A stretch of 58,682 nucleotides of DNA, taken from positions 49,533-108,214 of the forward strand of contig NW_014577204.1 in the NCBI RefSeq assembly GCF_000485595.1, read 5' to 3'. Made by a program: the position numbers and the translations under genes. How positions within the stretch are numbered: position 1 is the stretch's first letter; every line of letters starts with the position of its first letter. This document shows, piece after piece, positions 24,470 to 35,364 of the stretch. The stretch comes from Priapulus caudatus. Taxonomy: Eukaryota > Priapulida > Priapulimorpha > Priapulimorphida > Priapulidae. The notes beneath the pieces are model-generated. The model saw nothing but the letters and a program-made list of their open reading frames with translations, ran no database searches and was not told the origin of the DNA.

Positions 24470-25108
24470 CTCTATATTATACACTCCTGATCATATGATA
24501 CGCGGTATAACGTTGCATTGCCTTTACTGTCCCGTGATAGTACGATCAACGCTGGCTGTCAGAAAATGTCGAAACGCTAAAATACACACTTTTTGTTTGC
24601 ACTGTTTTTGAATTGCTTCGGGCAGGCTGACTATCAGTAGCTTATTATAGGTTTATACGTTTGTTTTTGCTTCCCAGTTAACGTAAATGTTGATGTCGGA
24701 ATTAGCGATGTCGCTGAAATGAATATTTACTCTTGGTAAATAATACTGAATTGATTCATGTGTAAACTGACACTGACTACACTGTACCTATATAGTAAAT
24801 ATATATGTGATCACACACACACACACACACATACGTATGGAGATTGTCGCATATTGCCAACTCCACGCACAACAACTATATAATTTCTAATCCCCGAAAA
24901 TCAGCGGAATATGATTTGTCACTGATCAAAGACAAAACGCGGCCCACAAGTTCGACAACAACGAAGGCGCGTTAAATAGTTATCGTGTTTGTGAACATCT
25001 CACCCAACGATTAAAGCATCGAAAGCCTGGAAGCACATCGGTGATACTGCCTCGCATATTGCAATATCCGCCTCGCTTTCGCACCGTCAGGAACAACGGA
25101 TAATTCAT

Positions 25109-25139
<31 letters not shown>

Positions 25140-26676
25140 CTTTATATACGATATAATCACCTGTATTCATTTCCTGGGTGCTGCTCTATCAACCACACGT
25201 GGTCCAGGGGGCCGACGATCTGCATCTTGTAGAGGATTATATTATCGCTGTGCAGATTCTTGTCAAAAAGATCAACGAGATCTTGTCCAATATAGTTGAT
25301 GAAGCCAGCTTTCTCACCTGAGATAATTATTTACGACAACAGCGCGTTAGCGTGTATAGTTTTAAAGTGATTACGTCACCGTAAATAGTTAAAAGTGAAA
25401 AAAATTATTTTCACTTTTTCACAAAATGTAAGTAATTCTGTTCACTTTTTATGGTTAAATTGCTGCATTATACTTCCTGTCGCTTTTTCACAAAATATAA
25501 GTAATTCTGTTCACTTTTTATGGTTAAATTGCTGCATTATACTTCCTATTTTACTATATTGTTCGATGTAAACATACACTCGTGACTCATACATAACCCA
25601 TAGCAAGCAATTAATGTCAGGATCATAATATCAAATCGTCCAGGTTTTTTGGATTTTTAATTAGTTGAGAAACAATCTTATCAGGTAAGAATTTGACGAT
25701 ACATTTAGTCCCGTTAGTACTTACTTTTAATGTAAAAAAATGGCAACAAATTTTTTAAAAATATACACCAGAAAATTCGTGGCGTAGTCTATTTAACAGG
25801 AGTGTATAACATTATTATTAATGTTATATAAGAAGAGGCATATTACAATAAAATAATAATACAATAATATAATAATCTATAATAATGGAATAGAATAATA
25901 TAATATCTATATTATACACTCCTGGTATATTAACATGTTACTGGCGGGGATTCATCCGTGCCTGAGCCCAATCATAGTACGTATTGATCTACTCCGCCAC
26001 CGGTGGGCGTTTAGACTTACATATCTACGACTACTACGTGGGTAACACCTCTATGCTACTATATACTGCCGCAGTGGTGACGCGGGCTGCCACTGTTGAA
26101 TTATCCCCTACCTGTATATTTGACTTCGTTGTACTGCGGTCTCAGGCCCTCGTACACCTCACACACCCATCCCCTGTAGCGAAAAAAATATGTGTGGAGA
26201 GTTTAGTTTCAGTCCGCGCACGTGTAGTATATGCTTTCAGATTACTATCTAATTGGTACTATATGCGCTGGCTATTGCCATTGAAGTGATTCTATAGCCA
26301 TCTGACACGCATTTACGTAAGAATCAACGAGTAGCGTTGTATTCGCAGGCTACGAGTGATAGTTTGATTGGTATACCTGGTGTTGCCGCATGACGCCTTA
26401 TGACCAATAGATGGCACTACTTCCATTGTTTCGACGAATTCATCCTCGGTTGCGTTGAGGTGGTCGCCAACTAGGCAATGCTTCATGTCTTGGCGAGACG
26501 ATATTATCATGTCTTCCTTGCAAAGCGTTTCGATGTAATTGTAACAGTCGATGGCGGCAACCTAAAATTTGTACACATACACACATATACACACACATAC
26601 GTACACACACACATACACACACATACACACACATACACACCATACACACACGCGCGCGCGCGCGCGCACGCACTCA

Positions 26677-26720
<44 letters not shown>

Positions 26721-27395
26721 CGNNNNNNNNNNNNNNNNNNNNNNNNNNNNNNNNNNNNNNNNNNNNNNNNNNNNNNNNNNNNNNNNNNNNNNNNNNNNNN
26801 NNNNNNNNNNNNNNNNNNNNNNNNNNNNNNNNNNNNNNNNNNNNNNNNNNNNNNNNNNNNNNNNNNNNNNNNNNNNNNNNNNNNNNNNNNNNNNNNNNNN
26901 NNNNNNNNNNNNNNNNNNNNNNNNNNNNNNNNNNNNNNNNNNNNNNNNNNNNNNNNNNNNNNNNNNNNNNNNNNNNNNNNNNNNNNNNNNNNNNNNNNNN
27001 NNNNNNNNNNNNNNNNNNNNNNNNNNNNNNNNNNNNNNNNNNNNNNNNNNNNNNNNNNNNNNNNNNNNNNNNNNNNNNNNNNNNNNNNNNNNNNNNNNNN
27101 NNNNNNNNNNNNNNNNNNNNNNNNNNNNNNNNNNNNNNNNNNNNNNNNNNNNNNNNNNNNNNNNNNNNNNNNNNNNNNNNNNNNNNNNNNNNNNNNNNNN
27201 NNNNNNNNNNNNNNNNNNNNNNNNNNNNNNNNNNNNNNNNNNNNNNNNNNNNNNNNNNNNNNNNNNNNNNNNNNNNNNNNNNNNNNNNNCGCGCGTCTAT
27301 TTGTGTGTGTGTTGGGGGGGGGGGGCGTGTAATGTCATAAAGCTTACCATCCGCACAGACAACGCACACAGAAGCAGGTGTAATAAAAGATCCAT
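23713..27395 (-). CDS. Secreted, probably GPI-anchored protein of unknown family, paralogue B
   Basis: Tandem paralogue of the gene at 16,521-19,468. Five exons on the minus strand: 27,395-27,348; 26,561-26,377; 26,173-26,112; 25,317-25,161; 24,397-23,713, encoding 378 residues with intron phases 0, 2, 1, 2 as in copy A. Exon 1 is the signal peptide (MDLLLHLLLCALSV). Exon 4 is the most conserved: 41 of 51 aligned residues match copy A, including [11 protein letters not shown]. Both keep the Cys in SCGNTR, the W-x-CE-x-YEG motif and the large last exon with NFE-x-[10 protein letters not shown] and DMYLYKL. A NAT sequon occurs in exon 2 (HLNATED). The C terminus has a small-residue stretch (AAGSFSSAS) followed by a hydrophobic run ending MRLY, again GPI-signal-like. 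Exon 2 and the N-terminal half are much more diverged than exons 3-5. Intron 1 holds the assembly gap, so its true length is unknown, but exons on both sides are intact. Confidence 0.88.
24427..24494. mobile_element. CAGGAGT-family palindrome 1
   Basis: Ends ATATCAGAAGTGTATA and TATACACTCCTGAT around a TA run. Lies in intron 4 of paralogue B, 30 bp inside the acceptor-side boundary. Same termini as the elements at 25,796, 27,580 and 27,923. Confidence 0.7.
25110..25137. repeat. TA microsatellite in paralogue B intron 4
   Basis: TATATA run ~20 bp downstream (minus sense) of the exon 4 donor. Confidence 0.85.
25412..25553. repeat. 71-bp tandem duplication in paralogue B intron 3
   Basis: Two adjacent units of ~71 bp, both containing TTTTTCACAAAATRTAAG and ending ATTATACTTCCT, nearly identical. 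A recent local duplication. Confidence 0.9.
25796..25926. mobile_element. CAGGAGT-family palindrome 2
   Basis: ACAGGAGTGTATAA at the left and TTATACACTCCTGG at the right, enclosing ~100 bp of ATAATA-rich sequence. Inside intron 3 of paralogue B. Confidence 0.7.
26570..26722. repeat. (CA)n/(CG)n/(CACG)n microsatellite abutting the gap
   Basis: ACACAT-type units, then CGCGCG, then CACG repeats running into the Ns. Located immediately upstream (minus sense) of the exon 2 acceptor of paralogue B. Confidence 0.95.
26723..27289. other. Assembly gap (567 N)
   Basis: Run of N inside intron 1 of paralogue B, bounded by CACG and CGCG repeats. The gap was most likely caused by the microsatellite. No coding exon appears to be lost, since exons 1 and 2 join in phase 0 as in copy A. 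Confidence 0.99.
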
Positions 27396-27579
27396 GTTCG
27401 CACTGCAAGATAACAAACGTATTTAACCACAAATAAATTCAATGAGCTAATAAACATCTAATGAATAATAAATGATTAAATCATAATAGAAGGAGTAGGA
27501 TCAGATTTAAATAATAAGATAAGAAGGTAAGGTATTATACTCCCGGTGCTTTGAACGCCAAGCGCAGCAGCAGTATAAT

Positions 27580-27636
27580 TATATCAGGAGTAAGATAATA
27601 TAGGTATCCTATATTATCTTACTCCTGATTATATCG
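27580..27636. mobile_element. CAGGAGT-family palindrome 3
   Basis: Near-perfect hairpin with arms ATATCAGGAGTAAGATAATA and complement, meeting at TAGGTATCCTA. Located ~185 bp upstream of the paralogue B start, so in or near its promoter. Confidence 0.8.
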
Positions 27637-27922
27637 ATAAACTAAAGATAACAGTAATTAGGCCTAATAAGTAAAAGTAAGAGAAACAATATTATTACTC
27701 GCATAGACAGCACCTAGACCATTTACACGTACAGCTCTAAGACTTGGTTGCTGATACACGTACGGCAGAGTGGATCGATGGATCGGACAGCTGGGTGTGT
27801 ACTGTGACCGATGACGATATATATAATCTCAGGAGAAACCTCTGATGTTTGTCTCGCGCAGCTGTCTGTGTGTGTGCGCTCAAATCTAGCGACGGAGTGC
27901 GAGGATGGTACGAGCTGTGACC

Positions 27923-27966
27923 TATATATATCAGGAGTAGATAATAGGGAACCCTATTATCTACTC

Positions 27967-27978
<12 letters not shown>
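27923..27978. mobile_element. CAGGAGT-family palindrome 4
   Basis: Perfect palindrome with arms ATATCAGGAGTAGATAATAG and complement meeting at GGAACC, within TATATA flanks. Lies ~530 bp upstream of the paralogue B start. Confidence 0.85.
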
Positions 27979-27984
<6 letters not shown>

Positions 27985-28000
<16 letters not shown>

Positions 28001-28490
28001 GGCGGTGAGATATCATCGTAGGTGCGCAAGGTACGTCGCATTACCCGTCGAAAGCTACAGGGGAGAGCGGGTTCTATCTATAAACACCGGTATACGGGCA
28101 CACGAAACACTTATAGAGAGCATGCTAGAGCTCGACCGTTCACTACTATACGCTGCAATAGACGTCTAGCTAGCGCCACCGCAGCGAACGGACGTGTTTT
28201 CGTATCTCTCCGACGAAAGAGTAAACATTACGTGAAGAATACGAGATTTTAGACTAGAAAGGCAGAGGGGAGCGGCCATATTTCTTATTGTTGGTTTTTG
28301 GCGGGAAAAGTTCAAAATTACTCATCGACTAGATAAATAAACTCTAACCTGGGCAATAAAGTATAAACTGATATAGATCTAATGTAAGCTAAATGGGTCA
28401 AAAGAAGAAAACATCAAAGAAAGTAGATAACGTACATTTGGTAATAGATGGGCTCAATGTTGAAGTGTAATACCCAGCTATACACGTTTT
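27985..28490. other. Upstream of paralogue B, no gene seen
   Basis: A 76-codon Arg-rich frame at 28,022-28,252 has no motif or exon signals. The rest is unremarkable. Confidence 0.35.
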
Positions 28491-29340
28491 TCTAACGTTA
28501 TATGATCTAGTTTTATTTTGGTTTGGTTTGAATTAAACCTTCTAAGAACGTTCATCAAACGTTATAAATAAAGTTATATATAGGTTCTTGACAAACGTTT
28601 GCCACAAACGTTGTGTCAACCACCATTTAACGTTTCGTTATGGTTGCGAAATGGTTTACTACAAACGTTAGCTATAAACGTTGCACTAACCATCATTTAA
28701 CGTTTTTATATATAATAGTTGCCAAATGGTTAGAAACAAACGTTATCTGCACACCTATTACAAACCAGTACTTAACATTTATCTAGGGTTCCGAGGGGGT
28801 CAAAATAAACGTTATTTATAAACTTAGTCGTAACTATGAGCAAACGTTAGCCATGAACGTTGAACTAACCGTTTTTATATGGTTAGAAACAAACGTTAGC
28901 TGCACACCTATTACAAACCAGTACTGAACGTTTATCCAGGGTTCCGAGGTGGTGAAAATAAACGTTATTTATAAACTTTGTCGTAACCATGAACAAACGT
29001 TAGTTATGAACCTACACTAACCATCCTTTAACGTTTTTATATGGTTAGAAACAAACGTTAGCTGCACACCTATTACAAACTAGTACTGAACGTCTATCTA
29101 AGGTTCCGAGGTGGTGAAAATAAACGTTATTTATAAACTTTGTCGTAACCATTAACAAACGTGTCATGAACGTTACACTAACGATAATTTAACGTTTTTA
29201 TATGGTTAGAAACAAACGTTTGCTGCACATATATATGCACCTATTAGAAACCAGTACTGAAAGTTTAGGTACTGTTTGGAGGTTGTAAAAATAAACGTTG
29301 TGCTAACCATGAATAAACGTTAGCCATGCATAAACTTGCA
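28490..29340. repeat. AACGTT-rich satellite with ~155-162-bp units
   Basis: The motif AAACGTT recurs dozens of times. From about 28,738 a higher-order unit is clear: AACGTTAGCTGCACACC restarts at about 28,739, 28,893, 29,054 and 29,216, each followed by CAGTACTGAACG and TTCCGAGGTGGTGAAAATAA. Units are 80-95% alike by eye. No coding frame. Confidence 0.9.
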
Positions 29341-30650
29341 CTAACAAATCTGCTCTTAGAATAAAAATTAATAACTCTAGGAACTATAGTTTTTTTATCA
29401 AATCGTTACTAGATTTGTGCCGATGGCGGCTATATTACTCGGGCAGCCGCGTGTACATAAAAAGGGGAGGCGAATCGGACGGTTAATGGAGATCGAGCTA
29501 AGTGGAAGAGAGAGGACGGGGAGGAGAGGAGGAGGCGGAGAGGAGGAACTAGGCACGACGTGAGATATAGGGAAAGAAGGTCGAAAAGCGGGACTTGAGC
29601 AGGAGGGAAAAGTGGAGATAGGGGTTGAATCATATGAATAGCAGAGCGAAAAAGAAACTGGGGAGTAGATCGTGGACGAAAGCAATAGTAACCTAGCCGG
29701 CCCATGTCGCATCTACTGTATTATCATGCTATCAATATTTCTAGTATAAAGCATATATAAACTTCTAATAACAGCCTGTATTATATAATCATATATATAG
29801 CGCAAATCAACTTATTAAAAGTGCATGTACATTTCTACGGTTTAGCTACATTTTATACTTTTAAATTCATGCTATCAATCTGGTGTTATATTTATTATGT
29901 AAATATCATCATTGTAAAGCACATTATTTCAATTGATAATATAATGAATGAACTATTTTGGATACTACATTATATTCTAATTGTGCCGAATCATCTTTAT
30001 GTTAATACAGAACCGACGTTACAAGAACTTATATATTCAAGTAAGAAAATAACGTAATAAAAGAACCGGAAATAATGGCGTTATATTAACGTAAATCTCT
30101 GTAGTTTTTTAACTTATACAGCACAACCACGTTCAAGAAACTGTTATATATTATTTATTATATTATATATTATTATCATCTATAAGTAGCAAATAACGTA
30201 CAGTAACCAATGGCTTACTCGGCCGGAGCCGTATCTTAATGTCTCAAGCACGGTACTCGCTAGTTCATTTGTGCATGCGTCGCTTTCCCACTAATAATCC
30301 GTTGCGAAAATTAATTCACGCATTAATAATCTCCAGCCTAATATTATATTAATTAATATTTAATGATTATATAATTAATTATTTAATTATAAATTAATAA
30401 TATTAACTTAATAATTAGCTAGCCTACAACTAGTTGTTTGATTGATTGTCAGTCAGATGCAAAATATGAAAGCCAAAAGGTATCATACCAATAATTAATT
30501 TATCTGTTTTACTCACGCGCTAAAGAGATAGTAAATAATTTTTTAAAAACCACTAGTGAGTTTGGGGCGGGGGGCCAACAGCCACTCCGTCGGCCAGCCA
30601 TGAAGCGGCCCACGATGAAGGCCATGATGGGGAATTGATTTTCAGTTTAA
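29341..30650. other. Intergenic, no gene seen
   Basis: Holds a purine-rich (plus strand) stretch at 29,460-29,640 that opens long Ser/Pro/Leu frames on the minus strand but shows no exon features. It then continues as AT-rich sequence, including an ATTAATTA-rich patch at 30,340-30,420. Confidence 0.4.
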
Positions 30651-30654
30651 GTGA

Positions 30655-30930
30655 CTTGCGTTTTTTATTTTTTATTTTGTTGGTTTTTATTTTTTGAATT
30701 TTTTTTTTGGGATTTTGTGATTTTTGAACGCGGAAGAATTTTTTTGTATTTTGGTTTTTGGCGGATTTTTGCGGTTTTGGGTTTTTTGGATTTTTGTGGT
30801 TTTGTCCGATTTTTTGTATTTTGGGTCTTTTGTGAGTGTTTTGGATGTTTTCTGATTTTGGATTTTGGGTTTTTTGCGATTGGCGTTTTTTGGATTTTGG
30901 TTTTGGATTTAGGTTTTTTTTTTGATTGAT
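30655..30930. repeat. T/G-only low-complexity tract
   Basis: Some 275 bp of TTTTTGGATTTTGGGTTTTTTG-like sequence almost free of C and A on the plus strand. The minus-strand frame through it (Lys/Thr/Pro-rich) is a product of this bias, not a gene. A weak complementary patch (AAAACCAAAAAAAATCC) occurs at 31,100. Confidence 0.85.
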
Positions 30931-31529
30931 ATATATCGGTCCGATCTCTCTCCCTCCCTCCTTCCTCTCTCTTGACTGGCCGCTCTATATGCCCATCGTT
31001 GAGTTGAAACGTTGTACCAATATGACTTGCCAGGTTTAGGAATGAATTGAGAATAGACAGACATGATATTTGCGTAAAATCCAAAAAAGGCAAAAAGAAA
31101 TGAAAACCAAAAAAAATCCAAAATCCGAAATGCTGCTGTATTGCTGAATTCATTCCTAACCTGGCACAGTCAATGCATAGAAAATTAAGCACTAACAAAA
31201 TACCCATATACCCAATATGCTTTCCACTCCATCAGACAGACATACAGTACGTACGACAAGAATGCGCAAATTGACGGGATATATATATAGATAGCCGCAG
31301 TCGTTAAGTTAGTGTTATGGTAGGATTGGGCTTAGGTTGCGGCTTAGGGTTAGAGTGCTGTTTGTACTTGTGTGTGTGTGGCCTGTGGATGTGTGTGGCA
31401 CCCGTAACCCTCAAGACATTAAATACATGCAAGCGCATGCGTAGTACTGCGCGTACAGAAGCCTCTGCCGTAAAGATAAAGTAACAAGTATACGTAACAT
31501 TACAACACGTAATCTGTGTCGGTCTTTTT

Positions 31530-31820
31530 TTTTAACGTTAATCAGAACACTTCAAAAAACGTTAAAATTTAAGTAAAAGTAACGTAACAATAACGCTAAA
31601 TACAAACGTAATATTAACGTAATGTCGTTTTTTAACGTTAGCAGACCACGCACAAGAACTGCTTATTTCAAGTATTTAGTCGGAGGAAAACTTATTTTTA
31701 AACGCTTATAAAAAACGTTATAAACCCACACAATTTCGTAATTATATACGTAGGTGTTATAACGTTATCACAAAACCAAAAACATAACGTTAAAATAACG
31801 TTAACTTAACTTTTACTTGT
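31530..31820. repeat. Second AACGTT-rich patch
   Basis: AACGTTA/TAACGTT occurs more than ten times in ~290 bp, related to the satellite at 28,490 but without its long unit. Confidence 0.7.
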
Positions 31821-31905
31821 ATATGTTTACAGGCCACTTCTAATTTTAACATCATATTTTACTATATATTAAAGAATGCATGCAAAAACCTAAAAATTCC
31901 CTAAC

Positions 31906-31970
31906 TCCTTAATCCCTAACCCTAACCCTAACCCTAACCCTAACCCTACCTAACCCTGACCTAAATTAAA
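31906..31970. repeat. Interstitial telomeric repeat (CCCTAA)n
   Basis: Seven or so near-perfect CCCTAA units. Supports TTAGGG as the telomere repeat of this organism. Degenerate TTAGGG motifs also occur at 32,380-32,490. Confidence 0.9.
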
Positions 31971-32862
31971 TGTAAAAATATATGGTTAAAATTAGAAGGC
32001 CTAGTAAACATATCCTATCGCACCTTCAGCGGCTCATTGTAATGGTGCCATCTTTATAAAATGCCGCCATTGTTGCCATGCCGACCATAGAGTTATATAT
32101 TAGACTATAGATTATAGATTATTAGATTTTAGACCATTAGATATTAGATATAGATATTAGACCATAGAGTTATAGATTATATATATATTTATTATTATTA
32201 TATGATATTATATTAATAAATATTATATATGATATATAATTATATATTAGATATAACCATAGAGTTATAGATTATCTATTAGTACAAACTCTATGCATGG
32301 GACCCTCTTGCTATGCTGTCCCCCGGGCGTGGAGAGGGAGGTGACCGCAACTTCGCAACCACTAGTGTGGCGTATAGTTAGCGATTAGGGTTAGTTCGTC
32401 AGGTTAGGATAGGGGGTTAGGTTAGGGTTAGGCGTAGGATTAGCCGCGTTAGTTAGGGTTAGGATTAAGGTTTAGGTATATGGTTAGGTTTATGTCTAGG
32501 TAGGAGAGGGTGAGGGGTTTTCCATCATGATATCTGTACCCCCACCATAGATTAATTTTTGTGATCACAAGCCTATATATAAGCCGGACGCAGGACATAT
32601 ATATTTAGTGTGAGGCTTAGTGTATCGCGGGTTGGAGTGATTACGTTAGGGTTAAGCGCTAGGAATTAGGTTACTTGAACTAGAATTAGGGTTAAACGTT
32701 TGAACTCATCGTCTACGTTATCACCGTGACCTCCCTCACGCCGGGGAATAGCCAACCATAGAAATCGCAGCCAATAACCCAATAAACGTTTATTGGGCCT
32801 GCGATTCTATGCATAGCAACACCATCTGCATCTCTATAATATAATCGATATGATATATATCT
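31971..32862. other. Non-coding repeat-rich stretch
   Basis: Includes an ATAGATTATAGATT microsatellite-like patch (32,090-32,280) and loosely inverted blocks around GGGCGTGGAGAGGGAGGTGA (about 32,326) and TGACCTCCCTCACGCC (about 32,727), which suggest a decayed inverted-repeat element. A small palindrome AATAAACGTTTATT sits at about 32,780. No gene. Confidence 0.5.
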
Positions 32863-33260
32863 ACTATATAATATAAAAGACGCCCGAAGGCGTTTCCGTA
32901 TCTACCTCCGACCGTCCGCGGGCTCACGCGAATCAAGCTGGGGCTCCTTCTGGGCGTCGCCGATATACATTACCGCCTACTATAGAACGCGATTTTCCAT
33001 CGCTAAAAGCTAACTTTGAGGCAATTTTCCAAAAAGTTATGTCCCGAAGAAACATCCGCATTCATCGGAAACCCGCAGCCACTTTAGATCGCAAATCCCA
33101 TGCGCAGTCCAAGCAGAATTTCACGGAATCACCTCTCTAATTGACGTGCCTCGACGGAAACCCGCCCACCAAATTTAAAAACGCAAAATCCGCCATGCGC
33201 AGTCCAATTCAGAGCATGTGAATCCTCGCCTACCGCCAACGTCCAAGATCACGCGTGCGA
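32863..33260. mobile_element. Helentron-like 5' terminus, partial
   Basis: Begins TCTACTATATAATATAAAAG and continues GCGTTTCCGTATCTACCTCC, the layout of Helentron/Helitron 5' ends (TCTAATAT… then a T/C-rich run). A short direct repeat CCATGCGCAGTCCA follows twice (33,096 and 33,192). I could not find the matching 3' hairpin-CTAG end, so it is truncated or interrupted. Confidence 0.45.
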
Positions 33261-33774
33261 CCGAAGACGGCTGTGAAGTAAGTCTAGCATTTTCAATGGT
33301 TTTCAACCTCAATAATTTTTTTCTAAACATTACGTTACTCTGATTTCTGGTATTTTCCTGTACATCCAGCATTTTCAATAAACACATATCACACAGCTGC
33401 CATGTCATAAAAAAAATACTACAAAATACTGCCTACAACTATACAGGATAAGAAAAGAGTCCGCATCCTTAATAAATTATCAACCCTCATAAGGATGAAA
33501 ACGATAGGACGAGGAGCTACCGGTTTTTCGTTTACTTTCGTTCTCCCCTCCCAGCGCCCCAACACAGCATCGCTTCGCGCCATAACATGCAAACAATCGT
33601 TCGCCCGCTACATCAATTCGGCACCGCTGCTTGCCATGCCACGCGACGTACTCACTAGCGGCGACGCGCGTACACGCCTAGCTATCTGTAACACCGCTGT
33701 TAATTGCTGTCGTCTACTAGTCAGTTACTGTTCAAAGTATAATTCCTTTGTTACATTCTTATCCCCCCATTTCT

Positions 33775-33875
33775 CAACGAATTTCACGTTTCACAAAATG
33801 GACCCCTGCGACTGTACAACATCCACGCGATTTCGCGATCCGCCGAAAAATCTCATCCCGGAGTCAGTTTTGTAA
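33775..33875. repeat. Solo end of the dispersed element found intact at 52,429
   Basis: CACGTTTCACAAAATGGACC through AAAAATCTCATCCCGG matches the right end of the element at 52,429-53,142 (53,045-53,142). No left terminus is visible here. Confidence 0.6.
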
Positions 33876-33899
33876 AGCGTTGGTCGGTGCATGCGCCGT

Positions 33900-34780
33900 G
33901 CGCGTGTTGCCGGTGCTGTAGGGTCCGCCCGTGTGCTGTTTAAATTCGTATGTCTCGTGCTGTGCCACGTTTGATTGTGCGTGCGCATGGCCGTATGTGT
34001 GTGAATGCGGTGTGTCGCGTGCGTGCGCGCGTTGTGCAAATATTTGACAACGGGATGGTGTAACCGTGCCCGCGCTACCCGGCTCCCAATGCGCTGACAT
34101 TTTTAGACCGTTCGATTGTTTAAGAGCACACACATACCACACTATATATACCATAACCTTTTGAATTGTGTTAAACTATTAACGTGTTTTCTCACGGCGT
34201 TTTAATGATAATGTAGCTATACTAAATGTAGATTAAAGGTATAATAAATAGCATTTAATTAGTGTGACCCTTTCACTGACATAGCAAGCCACACTAAAAC
34301 GCACGCACGAACGCACGCACGAACGCACGCACGCCCACACGGCACGCGCGCCACACGCCACACCAAAAGACATTGCGGCTGCGGTGTATAAAACAGCCCA
34401 ATCACTGCGCCGCACAGTTAAGACAAACCCTTAACGAATACGGCTGCAATTGTATGTTGTGTATGTGTGTGCGTGTGTTGCGTGTTGCGTGTGTGCGTGT
34501 GAGTGTGTGCCGGTGTGTGTGCGTCGGGCGGTGTGCGTGTGTGTTATGTAATGTATGCGTGTGTGTTGCGTGTGCTGTGCGTTATGTATGTAGCCGTGTG
34601 TGTGCGGGTGCATGTGTGTGTATGTGTTGTTGTAAAGTGTATGTGTTGTGCTGCGTGCGGTGTGATTGTGCCTGCGCATGCCCGGTGTGTGTGATTGCGG
34701 TGTGTGTGCGTGCGCGCGCGTGTGCAAATATTTGACAACGGGAGGTGTAACCCTGCCCGCCGCCGTCCACTGACTATCAA
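33900..34780. repeat. GT-rich tandem duplication, two units
   Basis: A GT/CG-rich stretch ending CAAATATTTGACAACGGG and TGTAACC occurs at 33,950-34,095 and again at 34,655-34,770. The intervening sequence has CGCACGAA and GTGTGT microsatellites. The frames across it are low-complexity. Confidence 0.75.
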
Positions 34781-35193
34781 AAGAACATATATCTTCAAAA
34801 CTACTCAATGCATTTGCTTTTTTTTTAAAGAATTTGACTTATTAATAATGCTTCGACCAGAAGGATATTTTTCAAAATAATATATCTAAATAAGTGAAAT
34901 TGTACTATGAAATTACCCCATTTCCCTTTATTGAAAAATTGTATGTAATTTTAAGGAAAATTTCAGATTTATATATATTTAGATACAATCTTTTAAACAA
35001 ATATTGATATATGACTCGATCTACATATCAGTATTTACTGTAAATACATCCCAACTAAAAGGAGAGATAAATGGTTAAACCGCCTTCCTCAAATCATACC
35101 CCACCTCAAACCCGTCTGGAACGGTAATAGTCTAGATCGATTATATTATTATATAGAGATCAGTGAGCAACACCCTGCATGATGCCGCTGTAG
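34781..35193. other. Intergenic, no gene seen
   Basis: AT-rich sequence without exon signals. Confidence 0.4.
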
Positions 35194-35318
35194 GCGTGAT
35201 TTTTTCCCTAGGTGAATCAAGAACATAGGGCTCTAACGAGCGCTGCCATTGGTTGATACAAATCACGTGCCTCAAACTCCTGTTTTATGGTGCATTCACA
35301 TAGGAAAAAAAATCACGC
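35194..35318. mobile_element. Short MITE, ~125 bp
   Basis: Left end GCGTGATTTTTTCCCTAGG and right end CATAGGAAAAAAAATCACGC are inverted repeats with few mismatches. ATTCAC/GTGAAT extends the pairing. No ORF. Target duplication unclear. Confidence 0.7.
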
Positions 35319-35364
35319 GGGCCGCTACACCTAAGCCGAACGGTGGGACCGGGTACCAGTCTAA

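Noticed and set aside
26478-27432. 250-285-codon frames across 26.5-27.4 kb
   Set aside because: They run through a 567-N gap and its flanking CACG repeats.
30665-31207. 180-codon Lys/Thr/Pro-rich minus frame
   Set aside because: Reflects a T/G-only low-complexity strand; composition explains it fully.
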